From IMG/VR virus record IMGVR_UViG_3300030109_005233, positions 1 to 20,440 of that record: 20,440 nucleotides of DNA. The stretch is one strand, 5' to 3'. Positions 6,470-13,956 of the stretch are shown here, piece by piece. The number at the start of each line of letters is the position of its first letter. Positions within the stretch are counted from its first letter, which is position 1. The stretch is from a virus. The notes under the pieces are model-generated. The model had not been told where the DNA came from, ran no database searches, and was given only the letters and a program-made list of their open reading frames with translations. A program made the translations under genes and the position numbers.

Positions 6470-7378
6470 ATGGCCCTTACAACCTCGAATGTGAAACGCA
6501 CAGCGGTCGAGGCCTTCTTTGAGGGCATGGCGATCGTTTCTGACAACTGGCGATCCTTCATGGACTTCCGCACCGACGACGTGCCTGCGCTGCGACTCGC
6601 TGCCATGACCGGACTTGGTAACTTTACGTCCTGGGACGGCGCCAGCGATCTCGGCATCGAGACGGTCGATCGGCCTGGCCACGACGGGGTCACCCTGTCT
6701 TACAGTCAGTACGGCTACCAGTGCCGGATCAGCAAGGCCGACGTGGCCGACGTGCCTGGCATCGTGGGAGAGGCCAGCAAAAAGATCGGCGTTAGCCTCG
6801 CCAACACGTATGCGAACCTCGCATACACCCGGCTGAATCTCGGATTCGGCGGTGGCTCCACGGTGGGATCGGGCAATCAGATGTTTAGCCCAACGCACAC
6901 GCGGGCCTCTGGCACTCGCTCGAACCACACGAGCAGCGCGCTGGATCGGTCTTCGTTCATGGCGGCGATTACGGCTTACCGGGGATGGACCAACTATCAG
7001 TCCCAACCGTACGATCTGACCGCTGGCGGCTTCTGCCTTGTCGTGCCTCCCGCGCTGGAGGAGACGGCCAAGCAGATCGTGCGTTCGCCGTTTGCGCTGA
7101 CCACTGTAGCGTCTGCAGGAGCCCCCGCCCAAGGCGAGAGCAACATTGCAGGAGACTACGGCACCGAGGTCGTCGTGAGCCCCCACCTGACGGATGCCAA
7201 CAACTGGTTTCTGATGAGCAAGCTGGAGCGTACGATCAAGATCTGGGAGCGCTTCGCCCCCTCGATCGCCACTACGATCGACGAGGACGACAAGCGGGTG
7301 AAGATCTCGGTTGACTTCGCGCTGGCTACTGGCGTTAACGCGCAGCCTGATGGCGCTTATGGCGCCGAGGTCTCCTAG
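6470..7378 (+). CDS. Major capsid protein (HK97 fold, Mu gpT-like)
   Basis: Main shell protein, 302 aa, with an AGGAG ribosome site five bases before ATG 6470. The overall pattern fits Mu gpT-like HK97-fold major heads. An N-terminal helix region (VEAFFEGM) is followed by the glycine/aspartate-rich E-loop area (about 50-75: GNFTSWDG to VTLSYSQYGYQCRIS). A spine helix follows (EASKKIGVSLANTYANLAY, about 103-121). The central strand-helix LVVPPALEETAKQIV (about 196-210) is highly typical of this group. C-terminal P-domain strands include GTEVVVSPHL and VKISVDFALATGV. No N-terminal delta domain of the HK97 kind is evident, consistent with a separate scaffold gene upstream. It should be the most abundant product here. 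Confidence 0.85.
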   Translation: MALTTSNVKRTAVEAFFEGMAIVSDNWRSFMDFRTDDVPALRLAAMTGLGNFTSWDGASDLGIETVDRPGHDGVTLSYSQYGYQCRISKADVADVPGIVGEASKKIGVSLANTYANLAYTRLNLGFGGGSTVGSGNQMFSPTHTRASGTRSNHTSSALDRSSFMAAITAYRGWTNYQSQPYDLTAGGFCLVVPPALEETAKQIVRSPFALTTVASAGAPAQGESNIAGDYGTEVVVSPHLTDANNWFLMSKLERTIKIWERFAPSIATTIDEDDKRVKISVDFALATGVNAQPDGAYGAEVS

Positions 7379-7396
7379 CCTAAAGGATGACACGCG

Positions 7397-8296
7397 GTGG
7401 CACTGGAACTGATACAAGACACGGCGGCACCCGTGGCGTTTACGCCTACGGACCTGCCGGCGCGTCCAGCCAGTGCCACCCTGTCGTTCAAGGCCCCGGG
7501 TGGTGACGAGAAGGCCACGCCTAGCGTGACCGTCTCCACCGTCGGGGCTGGCGGGTTTGCCACTGTTAGCTCAGTCACATCGCAGACAAGCATTGCTGTT
7601 GACAACGCTACGGGCATCGCGCCAGGGGCGCAGGTCTGGGCCGAGACGACAGACGGATGGAAGGGCGCAGTGCGGATCAGCGAGGCTACAGGCACCGCGC
7701 TGATCCTTGAGTCTGCACCACCAGGCACCATCACAACAGCTACAAAGCTGTACGGCCTGACCCTAACAGCGACGATCCCAGCGGATGCCACAGGCACGCG
7801 GGACGCGCACTATCGTCTCGACTGGACGATCACCGATGGCGACGGTGTAGCCCACAAGCGCAGGCAGATGGCCCACGTCTGCGCTATGTCCTTTCGAGAC
7901 CCCCTCACGAGCGACGAGGCTGCGCGCTACATGGCCGCCACCTTTCCCGGGTTTGCGGCTGGCCTAGATGCCGGCCACTTCCGCGAGTTGGCGCGTAGGT
8001 CATCGAGCCGCGTGCGCAGGCTGCTGCAGAGCACCGGTAACTACCCCCACCTAGTTGGCGACCAGGACACGTTTATAGACGCGGGCCTGACTGCGTTACG
8101 GCTGGAGCTGGCCCTGGGCGATGGCCTAGTGCCTGCGGGGTACGACCCCAGCACCTACGTCAACGACCAGGACAGAGCGCTGCGCAAGGCTGTGGCCGAG
8201 GCGGTGGCGTCTAACTGGGTCGATCGAGACGATGATGGCAGCGTAGACCCCGACGACGTGCGCCCGCTGTTCACGCTGCGCGCTGTGCGGGCGTGA
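7397..8296 (+). CDS. Probable head-tail adaptor with beta-rich N-terminal extension and EF-hand-like loop
   Basis: A 299-aa protein starting at GTG 7397, with AAAGGATGA upstream. It appears to be two parts. Residues about 1-163 are beta-rich and Ig-like, containing a TSIAVDNATGIAPGAQVW module (about 64-81) and ending in a sandwich strand region (YRLDWTITDGDG, RRQMAHVC). Residues about 166-299 are helical and resemble gp6/gp15-type head-tail adaptors, which plug the portal: TSDEAARYMAATFPGF, RRSSSRVRRLLQ, AGLTALRLELALGDG, ALRKAVAEAVASNWV. Near the end, DRDDDGSVDPDD (276-287) has Asp at positions 1, 3 and 5, Gly at 6, Val at 8 and Asp at 12, a good EF-hand calcium loop. Position right after the capsid gene and before the tail terminator supports the adaptor call. 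The fusion is inferred. Confidence 0.5.
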   Translation: MALELIQDTAAPVAFTPTDLPARPASATLSFKAPGGDEKATPSVTVSTVGAGGFATVSSVTSQTSIAVDNATGIAPGAQVWAETTDGWKGAVRISEATGTALILESAPPGTITTATKLYGLTLTATIPADATGTRDAHYRLDWTITDGDGVAHKRRQMAHVCAMSFRDPLTSDEAARYMAATFPGFAAGLDAGHFRELARRSSSRVRRLLQSTGNYPHLVGDQDTFIDAGLTALRLELALGDGLVPAGYDPSTYVNDQDRALRKAVAEAVASNWVDRDDDGSVDPDDVRPLFTLRAVRA

Positions 8297-8715
8297 GGTC
8301 TTCCGGTGTCAGATCCGCGATCGTGTCCGTCGTGGAAGGTGCTTCCGTCGATGCAACTGCCGGGGGCCGTGACAAGTTTGTCCACGTCGACACCGGGGGG
8401 CGCGAGCTGGAGCAGGCCCCGGATCGAGTGTTCCGCGCTACGCTTACGCAACCCCCGCGTCGCACCAACTATCTCACGCTCGACGCCTATGTGGTCGAGT
8501 ACACGGTGGATCTGTACTACACACCGACCAAGCAGGTCGAAGACCGCATTGCGGCAGACTGCGAACAGGTCTCTTATGACCTGGCAACGCTCAATCAGCA
8601 GGATGCCGAGATCATGGTTGCCGAAGTCCAGAGCGGATCTGTGCTTGAACTGGACAACCTGCTGGTCGCCCGCATCCCTGTCCTTGTCACCTACCGCCTT
8701 ACAGGAGTCACCTAG
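8293..8715 (+). CDS. Probable tail terminator/completion protein
   Basis: A 140-aa protein starting at GTG 8293 in a GTGA overlap. Tail terminators such as lambda gpU cap the tail tube and join it to the head. The sequence shows an alternating beta pattern (DKFVHVDTGG, RVFRATLTQPP, TLDAYVVEYTVDLYYTP), a helix (KQVEDRIAADCEQVSYDLATL) and final strands (LVARIPVLVTYRLTGV). This matches the strand-strand-helix-strand layout and size of the gpU-like family. It lies between the adaptor and the tail tube gene, its usual place. No signature residue is decisive, so the call rests on fold pattern, length and synteny. Confidence 0.55.
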   Translation: MRSSGVRSAIVSVVEGASVDATAGGRDKFVHVDTGGRELEQAPDRVFRATLTQPPRRTNYLTLDAYVVEYTVDLYYTPTKQVEDRIAADCEQVSYDLATLNQQDAEIMVAEVQSGSVLELDNLLVARIPVLVTYRLTGVT

Positions 8716-8717
8716 CC

Positions 8718-9962
8718 ATGGCATTTTCACAGAGTAACATCGGGCGCGTTCGCCTCGGCAAGCAGACGGCATGGAACAACGCCACGCCCAGCCCCTCATT
8801 CAGCGATATTCACGTGGTAGAGGCCGAGGTGTTCTTGCCAGAGCTTGCGACCGAGGTGCTATCAACTGACGCCATGCGCGGCAACTACGCTGCGCGGCGA
8901 ACTGTAGACGGCGGCAAAAGCAACATTCCGGTCAGCCTGCGGATGCCTTTGCACGGGTGGAGCGCAACGGCGCCATCAAGCGATCCGACCGCGTCAAACC
9001 AGCACCCGGATGCTTTGATCCTGGAGTATGCGCTGGGGGCGGCCAGTTACGTTGCGGGCGTCGGCAGCGTGACGCACAGCAGCGCCGGCACGGCAGCGGC
9101 CACCGTTTACGCTTCCGGCGATGCGATCAGTGAAGGCAAGGCGGTCCTTGTTCCAATCAGCGCGACCACTTACGGCATTGGGTGGGCGCGTGACGTGGCA
9201 GGCGATACCTGTGCTTGGGCGTGTGAGCTTCCGAGCGCTGCCCATGCGTCTACGAACTGCAAGGGCGCGTTGCTGCAAACCATGTCAACAGCCAGCCCTG
9301 CGACCGGCCTGGTGATGCACTACCAGGGCCAGGACTCGAACACCGACATCACCCTAAGCAACGGCATGGTGACGAGCGCCAAGATCATCATGAATCCAAA
9401 CGCCCAGCCTATGCTGGAGGCTGAACTGGTGTTCGGCGCCTGGGCTCTGGGCACCAGCGGTGCGCCTGGGCTCTATGAGTACACCCTGCCCCAGTTGCCT
9501 GTCGCAGTCGGCAACAACGGCGCACGGCTCTGGGTCGGCGGCGACGGCGCTGGCGGTGGCGCGCTGAACGCCAGCGTGTTCACGGTGGAGCTTGATCTGT
9601 CGGTCGAGTACCAGCCCGTTCTGGGACACAGCGCTGCCGAGGGAATCAGCCAGTACATCGTCACCAACAGGGACGCGACGCTGACGATCACCGAGCCCAC
9701 TACGCACGCATACAACGACATGAACGTGGCAGGCGGCACGTCTGTCGGGTCAATTCAGGTTGATCTGTGCACGACGCCGGGCCGCGCGTTCTCCATGCTG
9801 CTGCCGTCTGCCGTGCTGGAGAACACCCGCACCCTGGGAGATAACAACGGCGTCGTCGGCACAACGAGCGTCTACAAGGCGGGCTACTATGACAACGACG
9901 GGAGCGACAGCGCAGTGGGCACGGCGCCCGCCGATACCATTGTCCGCACGGCGTTCCTCTGA
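8718..9962 (+). CDS. Major tail tube protein (probable)
   Basis: A 414-aa protein starting at ATG 8718, two bases after the previous stop, with AGGAG upstream inside that gene's end. The opening GRVRLGKQTAWNNATP, the segment after it leading to LSTDAMRGNYAARR, and the strand NIPVSLRMPLHGW match the N-terminus of siphovirus tail tube proteins, which polymerise into the hollow tail around the tape measure. The rest is almost wholly beta, rich in Gly, Ala, Ser and Thr, with strands such as GMVTSAKIIMNPNAQPMLEAEL and NRDATLTITEP. It is longer than simple tube proteins, which suggests an extra surface domain, perhaps in the 100-200 region with few helices. Location before the chaperone and tape measure genes fits well. 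Confidence 0.65.
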   Translation: MAFSQSNIGRVRLGKQTAWNNATPSPSFSDIHVVEAEVFLPELATEVLSTDAMRGNYAARRTVDGGKSNIPVSLRMPLHGWSATAPSSDPTASNQHPDALILEYALGAASYVAGVGSVTHSSAGTAAATVYASGDAISEGKAVLVPISATTYGIGWARDVAGDTCAWACELPSAAHASTNCKGALLQTMSTASPATGLVMHYQGQDSNTDITLSNGMVTSAKIIMNPNAQPMLEAELVFGAWALGTSGAPGLYEYTLPQLPVAVGNNGARLWVGGDGAGGGALNASVFTVELDLSVEYQPVLGHSAAEGISQYIVTNRDATLTITEPTTHAYNDMNVAGGTSVGSIQVDLCTTPGRAFSMLLPSAVLENTRTLGDNNGVVGTTSVYKAGYYDNDGSDSAVGTAPADTIVRTAFL

Positions 9963-9968
9963 TACCTT

Positions 9969-9986
9969 GGGGCGCACAGCGCCACC
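9969..9986 (+). promoter_or_regulatory. Short hairpin between tail tube and chaperone genes
   Basis: GGCGC (9971-9975) and GCGCC (9979-9983) form a 5-bp stem over a three-base loop. A further GG/CC pairs past a bulged A. It lies directly before the ribosome site of the next gene and has no U-tract, so it may damp read-through or mRNA decay rather than terminate. The evidence is weak. Confidence 0.25.
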
Positions 9987-9998
9987 AGGAGGAGGAGG
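9987..9998 (+). promoter_or_regulatory. Repeated strong ribosome binding site
   Basis: Four tandem AGG units (AGGAGGAGGAGG) end two bases before ATG 10001. Several registers can pair with 16S rRNA, so strong initiation of the chaperone gene is expected. Confidence 0.6.
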
Positions 9999-10000
9999 TT

Positions 10001-10405
10001 ATGCTGCCATTGATTCAGGTGCGGGACACCATTGCGGTGGTCTGCACAACAGATCCGTCTGTGAAGTGCACCAACGGCGAGAGGTCAGTGCCGACCTGGA
10101 AGTCGGCAGACAGCACCCGGCACAACAAGGACAGTCTGGTTGTGACCGTGCGGCCACTGTCTTCGTCGGAGTTGCTGCGGTGCCAGGGGTTTCTTGGAGG
10201 GGGCGCCGACGACCAGGCGGTGCTTACCGTACACGCCGCGAAGGCGGGCACGGTCAAGATCGTTGGCCCGGACATCATGTGCGAGACAACCGAGCAGATC
10301 GAGGACCTGCTGGAGCGTCTACAGCCGGGAGAGCTGGCGGCCCTTGGCGGGTACGTGCTGACGCAGAGTCTGACAACTGCGGACCCTACCAGCGCCACCG
10401 ACTAA
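10001..10405 (+). CDS. Tail assembly chaperone, first part (gpG-like)
   Basis: A 134-aa protein between tail tube and tape measure, where tailed phages encode the G/GT assembly chaperones that hold the tape measure during tail assembly. The sequence starts MLPLIQVRDTIAVVC, has a beta-rich first half (SLVVTVRPLSSSELLR), then helices (TTEQIEDLLERLQPGELAALGGYV) and a short Thr-rich tail before TAA. An exceptionally strong ribosome site precedes it. The following open frame is in -1 relation, as needed for programmed frameshifting. I see no canonical slippery heptamer near the end, so frameshifting is possible but unproven. The family assignment is by synteny, length and weak pattern, not by a signature motif. 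Confidence 0.55.
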   Translation: MLPLIQVRDTIAVVCTTDPSVKCTNGERSVPTWKSADSTRHNKDSLVVTVRPLSSSELLRCQGFLGGGADDQAVLTVHAAKAGTVKIVGPDIMCETTEQIEDLLERLQPGELAALGGYVLTQSLTTADPTSATD

Positions 10406-10437
10406 GAGCGGTCGCGTGGCTTGACGTTCTAAAGGAC

Positions 10438-10737
10438 ATGCACGGGCTGGCGTGTGCCGGGGGCGACCTGTCTGGCTGCAATGGCCAGGAAGGCGCCTGT
10501 GCGTCCCGTGGCGGGCTTATGCTCGGCGTGGTGTGGCCCGGGTGCCCTGTGCGCGAGATAATGCGCGACGCGCGCATACAGGCCGCGCTGGGGCTAGACA
10601 ACGCGCGCAAGATCTCCCCGCTGGCCGATTGGCCCCACGGGTTCGCGGCTTGGGTGCCAGAGATGCTGTCAACGCTCAAGGGGTTGCGCGACAGCCGCCA
10701 AGCGCACGACCAACAGGGGGGACAGAATGGCCGGTAG
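10438..10737 (+). CDS. Tail assembly chaperone, second part (T-like), cysteine-bearing
   Basis: An open frame, -1 relative to the upstream gene, ending just inside the tape measure gene. The first Met is at 10438 (99 aa), but its purine run AAAGGA ends one base before the ATG, which is a poor ribosome site. Plausible coding sequence (AVAWLDVLKDMHG) reads back upstream of the Met to about the previous stop, so it may be expressed by -1 frameshifting or another mechanism. It has four Cys in the first half (ACAGG, SGCNG, GACAS, WPGCP), which could bind metal or be chance, then helices REIMRDARIQAALGL and WVPEMLSTLKGLRDS. Position between chaperone and tape measure fits the T part of G/GT. The exact start is uncertain. 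Confidence 0.6.
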   Translation: MHGLACAGGDLSGCNGQEGACASRGGLMLGVVWPGCPVREIMRDARIQAALGLDNARKISPLADWPHGFAAWVPEMLSTLKGLRDSRQAHDQQGGQNGR

Positions 10738-13312
10738 CGTAAGGCTAGACATTGTTGCGCAAGCGCAGGACCAGGCAACGGCAACCATGCGCAAGGTGTC
10801 GCAGGGGCTGAACCAGGTTAGTCGCGACACCAAGGCGCTGGGGATTGAGCAGCAGAAAGCCAGCGGCGCAATGGGCAAAATGCAGTCAGCGTTCAGCAGC
10901 ATCAAGGGCGCCGTGGGCAAGGCGGTGGCAAGCCTGGCGATGTTCGGTCTTGCTGTGGAGGGCCTGAAGGCTGCAGCGGGTGCGGTGTCTTCTGTTGTGG
11001 GCTCAGTCAGCGAACTGGCGAACGCAGGCAGGGAGATAGAGAAAACTGCCAAGTCGGTCGGCCTGTCTGCTGAACAGTTCCAACGCCTACAAGGCGCAAC
11101 CCGTCTAACTGGCGACGACCTGCAGGCGGTCCTGCCAGCCTTCGCGAAGCTGGGCCGCGTGATCCGTGATGCGGCGACAGGCCAGGGCGAAGCTGCCAAG
11201 AAGATGGAGCGCATTGGCATCTCCGCCACCACGGCGACTGGCAGCCTGAAGGGCGCTACCGATGTGTTCTTTGAGATTGCCGACAGGTTCCGCGCGATGG
11301 AGGACGGCGCGGAGAAGAGCGCGCTGGCGCTGGACTTCTTCGAGGAGTCTGGCTTTAAGCTGATCCCGTTTCTAAACCGAGGATCGGAAGGGATCCGCGA
11401 GCTAGGCAACGAGGCGCAGAGCCTGGGCGTGGTCTTGAGCGACGACGTGATCGCAGAGTCGACAGAAGCGGCCACGGCTACGGCGCGGTTCGATCTTGCG
11501 ATTGAGGGCCTGACTAACTCGCTGTCCTCCACGCTGCTGCCTGTGCTGACCGACGCAGCCGACGGGCTAACCGAGATCGTCAAGGCGCTAAACAGCGCTG
11601 AGAAAACGTCGCAGCAATATGGCCAGTCTCTGTCTCAGGACGTGACGCAACAGCAGGCCAAGGGCACGCAGGCCACCGAAGAGTTCATTGCAACGCTGGA
11701 GCGCCTAGCCAAAGAGGGTCGCAGCAACGCAGAGGTAGAGGAGGCGCTGGCGCAGGCGAGGGCGGAAGGCGGCGAGGCGATGGACCTGGCCAACAGGATC
11801 GCCGCCAAGTACTTCGACGAGGCGAGACAGCTGGCCGAAGAATACTTCGAAACGCAGGACCTAGGCGCATCGGTCGCCGCGAAAACCGCAGAGGGCGAAG
11901 AGCGTGTGGCGCAGGGCGTCGCTGAGAAGAACGTGGCGCTGGAGCGCGCTGTGGCTGCCATCAAGGCGGCGCGAGAGCAGGAGGCTTTGCAGATTGACCT
12001 GGCCAAAGCGCACGTTGCGATCGTCGGGGGAGCAACGCTTAACACCCTAGCCCTGGCAGCGGCGCAACGCGAGTTCGCTGCGGCAACCAAGGAGGGCAGC
12101 AAGGCGTCGGCAGAGCAGATCCAGATCTTAGCGCTAAACGTCGAAACGGCGACCCGCGCTGTGGCAGAAGAGAAGAAGCGCGCAAAGCGCGGCGGGCGCG
12201 GCGGCGGGATGACGCTGCGCAAGATGCAGGCAGAATTGGAAAAAGTGCGCCTAGCACAGCAGGGCTACACCACAGCCAGAAACGCAGCAAGCGCAGCCGA
12301 CCGCGCCGGCATAGCCCTAGAGACGAAGCTGATGCAGATCGCTGCACAGCGAGAGAAGGGGCAGATCGGCGAACGCGCCGCAACCATCGCCCGCGCGCAG
12401 GCACAGTTCGCCTATGTGCAAGCCCGGGACAAGGCCACAGCAGCCGACGCCAAGGCGTCACTGGAGAGAGGCAAGCGCGCTGCCGAGGAGGCGCGAGCCG
12501 TTCAGACGCACCAGCTAGACCTGCAGTTGATGGGTCTGGAGCGCGCAGCGTTGGACGACTTGACTGCTGTGGAGCGTGCGGCCCTGGATGTTGCCCGTCA
12601 GCGGCTCGACCTGCAGCGGCAAGAGGTCAATGCGCTGGAGAGCGTGACGGCGCAGAAGCGCGCGATGGAGCTGGCCACCGAGCGGGTGACAATCGCAGAG
12701 GAGGGGCTAGGAAAAGCGATCAAGAAGCAGGACCTGGAGGCGCACGCTGCGCGGTTTGCTGATGTAAACGCGGTTATGTCTGAGTCTGCGGGCCTGCTGT
12801 CAAACATGAGCACAGAAGCCGGCGCAGTGTCGTCTGGCATTGCAGACCTTAGCAGCGCGATCGGAGCGTGGGGCGAAGGGCAAAAGAAACAGGTGGCTGC
12901 TGTAGATGGCGGCATTGCAGCCGGTCAGAAGCTGACGGGTGCGCTAGTGAAGGACCAGAAGACGCAGGCGGCCATCCTGGGTGCTATGGAGATCGCGCGA
13001 GGCGTTGCTGCCACGTTCACTAACCCCGCAGCCGCAGCGGCGCACTTCGCGTCTGCCGCGCTGTTCGGCGCAATTGCGGGCGGTGTCATCGGTGGCGGTC
13101 GCGGTGGTGGTGGAACGGCAAGCAGCCGAGCCGACACCGGGGCAGGGTTTCAGCGCAGCGACGCGGGAGGGGGCGAGGCGAAGACGCAGCAGGTGGTCGT
13201 CTCGTTTGGTGATGGCATTGTGCTGGGCACGCCCGGGCAGGTGGGCAAGGCGGTGGCGCAGGCTACTGGCGCGCTCGGCGGCACTGGCATGCAGACATCG
13301 GGGGCCTTCTGA
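10727..13312 (+). CDS. Tail tape measure protein
   Basis: Sets tail length and occupies the tube lumen until DNA ejection. The 861-aa protein starts at ATG 10727 with an AGGGGGGA site and overlaps the previous gene. The N-terminus has the usual LDIVAQAQDQATATMRKVSQ start. A hydrophobic stretch (KAVASLAMFGLAVEGLKAAA, about 65-84) comes next, then KTAKSVGLSAEQFQRLQGAT, a very typical tape measure motif, and FFEESGFKLIPFL. The middle (about 300-700) is Ala/Glu/Lys-rich coiled coil. Near 745-790 is a hydrophobic Ala/Gly-rich region (AAILGAMEIARGVAATF onwards to a poly-glycine stretch), then a Gly-rich C-terminus. By the usual rough rule of about 1.5 angstrom per residue the tail would be near 130 nm, which is inference. 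Confidence 0.88.
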   Translation: MAGSVRLDIVAQAQDQATATMRKVSQGLNQVSRDTKALGIEQQKASGAMGKMQSAFSSIKGAVGKAVASLAMFGLAVEGLKAAAGAVSSVVGSVSELANAGREIEKTAKSVGLSAEQFQRLQGATRLTGDDLQAVLPAFAKLGRVIRDAATGQGEAAKKMERIGISATTATGSLKGATDVFFEIADRFRAMEDGAEKSALALDFFEESGFKLIPFLNRGSEGIRELGNEAQSLGVVLSDDVIAESTEAATATARFDLAIEGLTNSLSSTLLPVLTDAADGLTEIVKALNSAEKTSQQYGQSLSQDVTQQQAKGTQATEEFIATLERLAKEGRSNAEVEEALAQARAEGGEAMDLANRIAAKYFDEARQLAEEYFETQDLGASVAAKTAEGEERVAQGVAEKNVALERAVAAIKAAREQEALQIDLAKAHVAIVGGATLNTLALAAAQREFAAATKEGSKASAEQIQILALNVETATRAVAEEKKRAKRGGRGGGMTLRKMQAELEKVRLAQQGYTTARNAASAADRAGIALETKLMQIAAQREKGQIGERAATIARAQAQFAYVQARDKATAADAKASLERGKRAAEEARAVQTHQLDLQLMGLERAALDDLTAVERAALDVARQRLDLQRQEVNALESVTAQKRAMELATERVTIAEEGLGKAIKKQDLEAHAARFADVNAVMSESAGLLSNMSTEAGAVSSGIADLSSAIGAWGEGQKKQVAAVDGGIAAGQKLTGALVKDQKTQAAILGAMEIARGVAATFTNPAAAAAHFASAALFGAIAGGVIGGGRGGGGTASSRADTGAGFQRSDAGGGEAKTQQVVVSFGDGIVLGTPGQVGKAVAQATGALGGTGMQTSGAF

Positions 13313-13956
13313 TGAGCGGCCACGTCGTCCTCTCTCGGCTGTCTGCAGGCTGGACTGGCTGCGTTGATCTGACTAACAACGCAACAGGGATCACGGCCAA
13401 GGTTGACCCGCCTTCGCGCACTTCCCCGGCGAGGATTTGGGCCGACGTGGTGACGCGGCTGTCTCACTTGTTGAACGCGCCAGTGCGCGGCTGGGTCACG
13501 GCTGCAGACCTGAAGCTACACTTGTCAACGACTGGCGGGTCGTTCACGCTTGCAGCAGACGGGACAGTGGAGACCCGGCTGGCATTGACGGGCACCTACA
13601 GCGGCGTCACGAGCGTGACCACCGCCAGCGCCGTCGCCAACCTGGTAAGCCCAGCGAGCACAGGCGTAGACGTGCCGGCTGCAGCGTATGCCACAGGAGC
13701 GCCTGCAGCCGACGGCGTGCTCGGCGTTCGCCCGATAGCTCAGGCGCCGAACGGCGGCCTTGTGCTGTACTCGCCGGACTACTTTTCCAACAGCCTTATC
13801 ATCGAGGCCGAGGTGGACGACGGCGGCACCTACGACGTGTTTGTGGATGGCAGGATCGTGACGCGCTTCCGCGCTGCCGAGGTCGTGCGCGAGCGGTGGG
13901 GCCAGCGTGCAACAAAGGCAGCGATCAACCTGTCTGCGGCAAAGGTCTCCCTGTGA
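13312..13956 (+). CDS. Tail-tip protein, distal-tail-like (unknown)
   Basis: A 214-aa protein starting with a one-base TGATG overlap with the tape measure stop. It is beta-rich and not clearly assignable. A segment near residues 43-110 has the pattern aromatic residue, helix (WADVVTRLSHLLNAP), GW, strand (LKLHLSTTGGSFTLAADG), then a second strand and turn. The same order appears in the next gene, so the two may share a module. The C-terminal half has strands (GLVLYSPDYF, SLIIEAEVDDGGTYDVFVDG) typical of a beta-sandwich. The position just after the tape measure is where distal tail (Dit) or minor tail proteins lie. The role is inferred. Confidence 0.5.
   Translation: MSGHVVLSRLSAGWTGCVDLTNNATGITAKVDPPSRTSPARIWADVVTRLSHLLNAPVRGWVTAADLKLHLSTTGGSFTLAADGTVETRLALTGTYSGVTSVTTASAVANLVSPASTGVDVPAAAYATGAPAADGVLGVRPIAQAPNGGLVLYSPDYFSNSLIIEAEVDDGGTYDVFVDGRIVTRFRAAEVVRERWGQRATKAAINLSAAKVSL

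Noticed and set aside
6380-7417. Long minus-strand open frame (345 codons) opposite the capsid gene
   Set aside because: It mirrors the third-position GC bias of the capsid gene and has Arg/His-rich composition with no recognisable domain or ribosome site.
10198-10204. AGGGGGC as a -1 slippery site in the first chaperone gene
   Set aside because: The first base does not match the heptamer rule, and the -1 frame just downstream looks like non-coding shadow sequence, so a slip here would give an implausible protein.
9760-10400. Upstream open stretch in the frame of the T-like chaperone segment
   Set aside because: It overlaps the tail tube and first chaperone genes in another frame and is Arg/Gly-rich. 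Only the part after about 10390 looks coding.
10669-11583. Minus-strand open frame of 304 codons opposite the tape measure gene
   Set aside because: Ser/Ala/Arg-rich shadow of a GC-rich coding strand, with no domain pattern. The + strand protein is clearly the tape measure.
13437-13952. Upstream extension of the second tail-tip gene
   Set aside because: This is a reading of the previous gene in another frame, Arg-rich and featureless. The GTGA start at 13953 is preferred.
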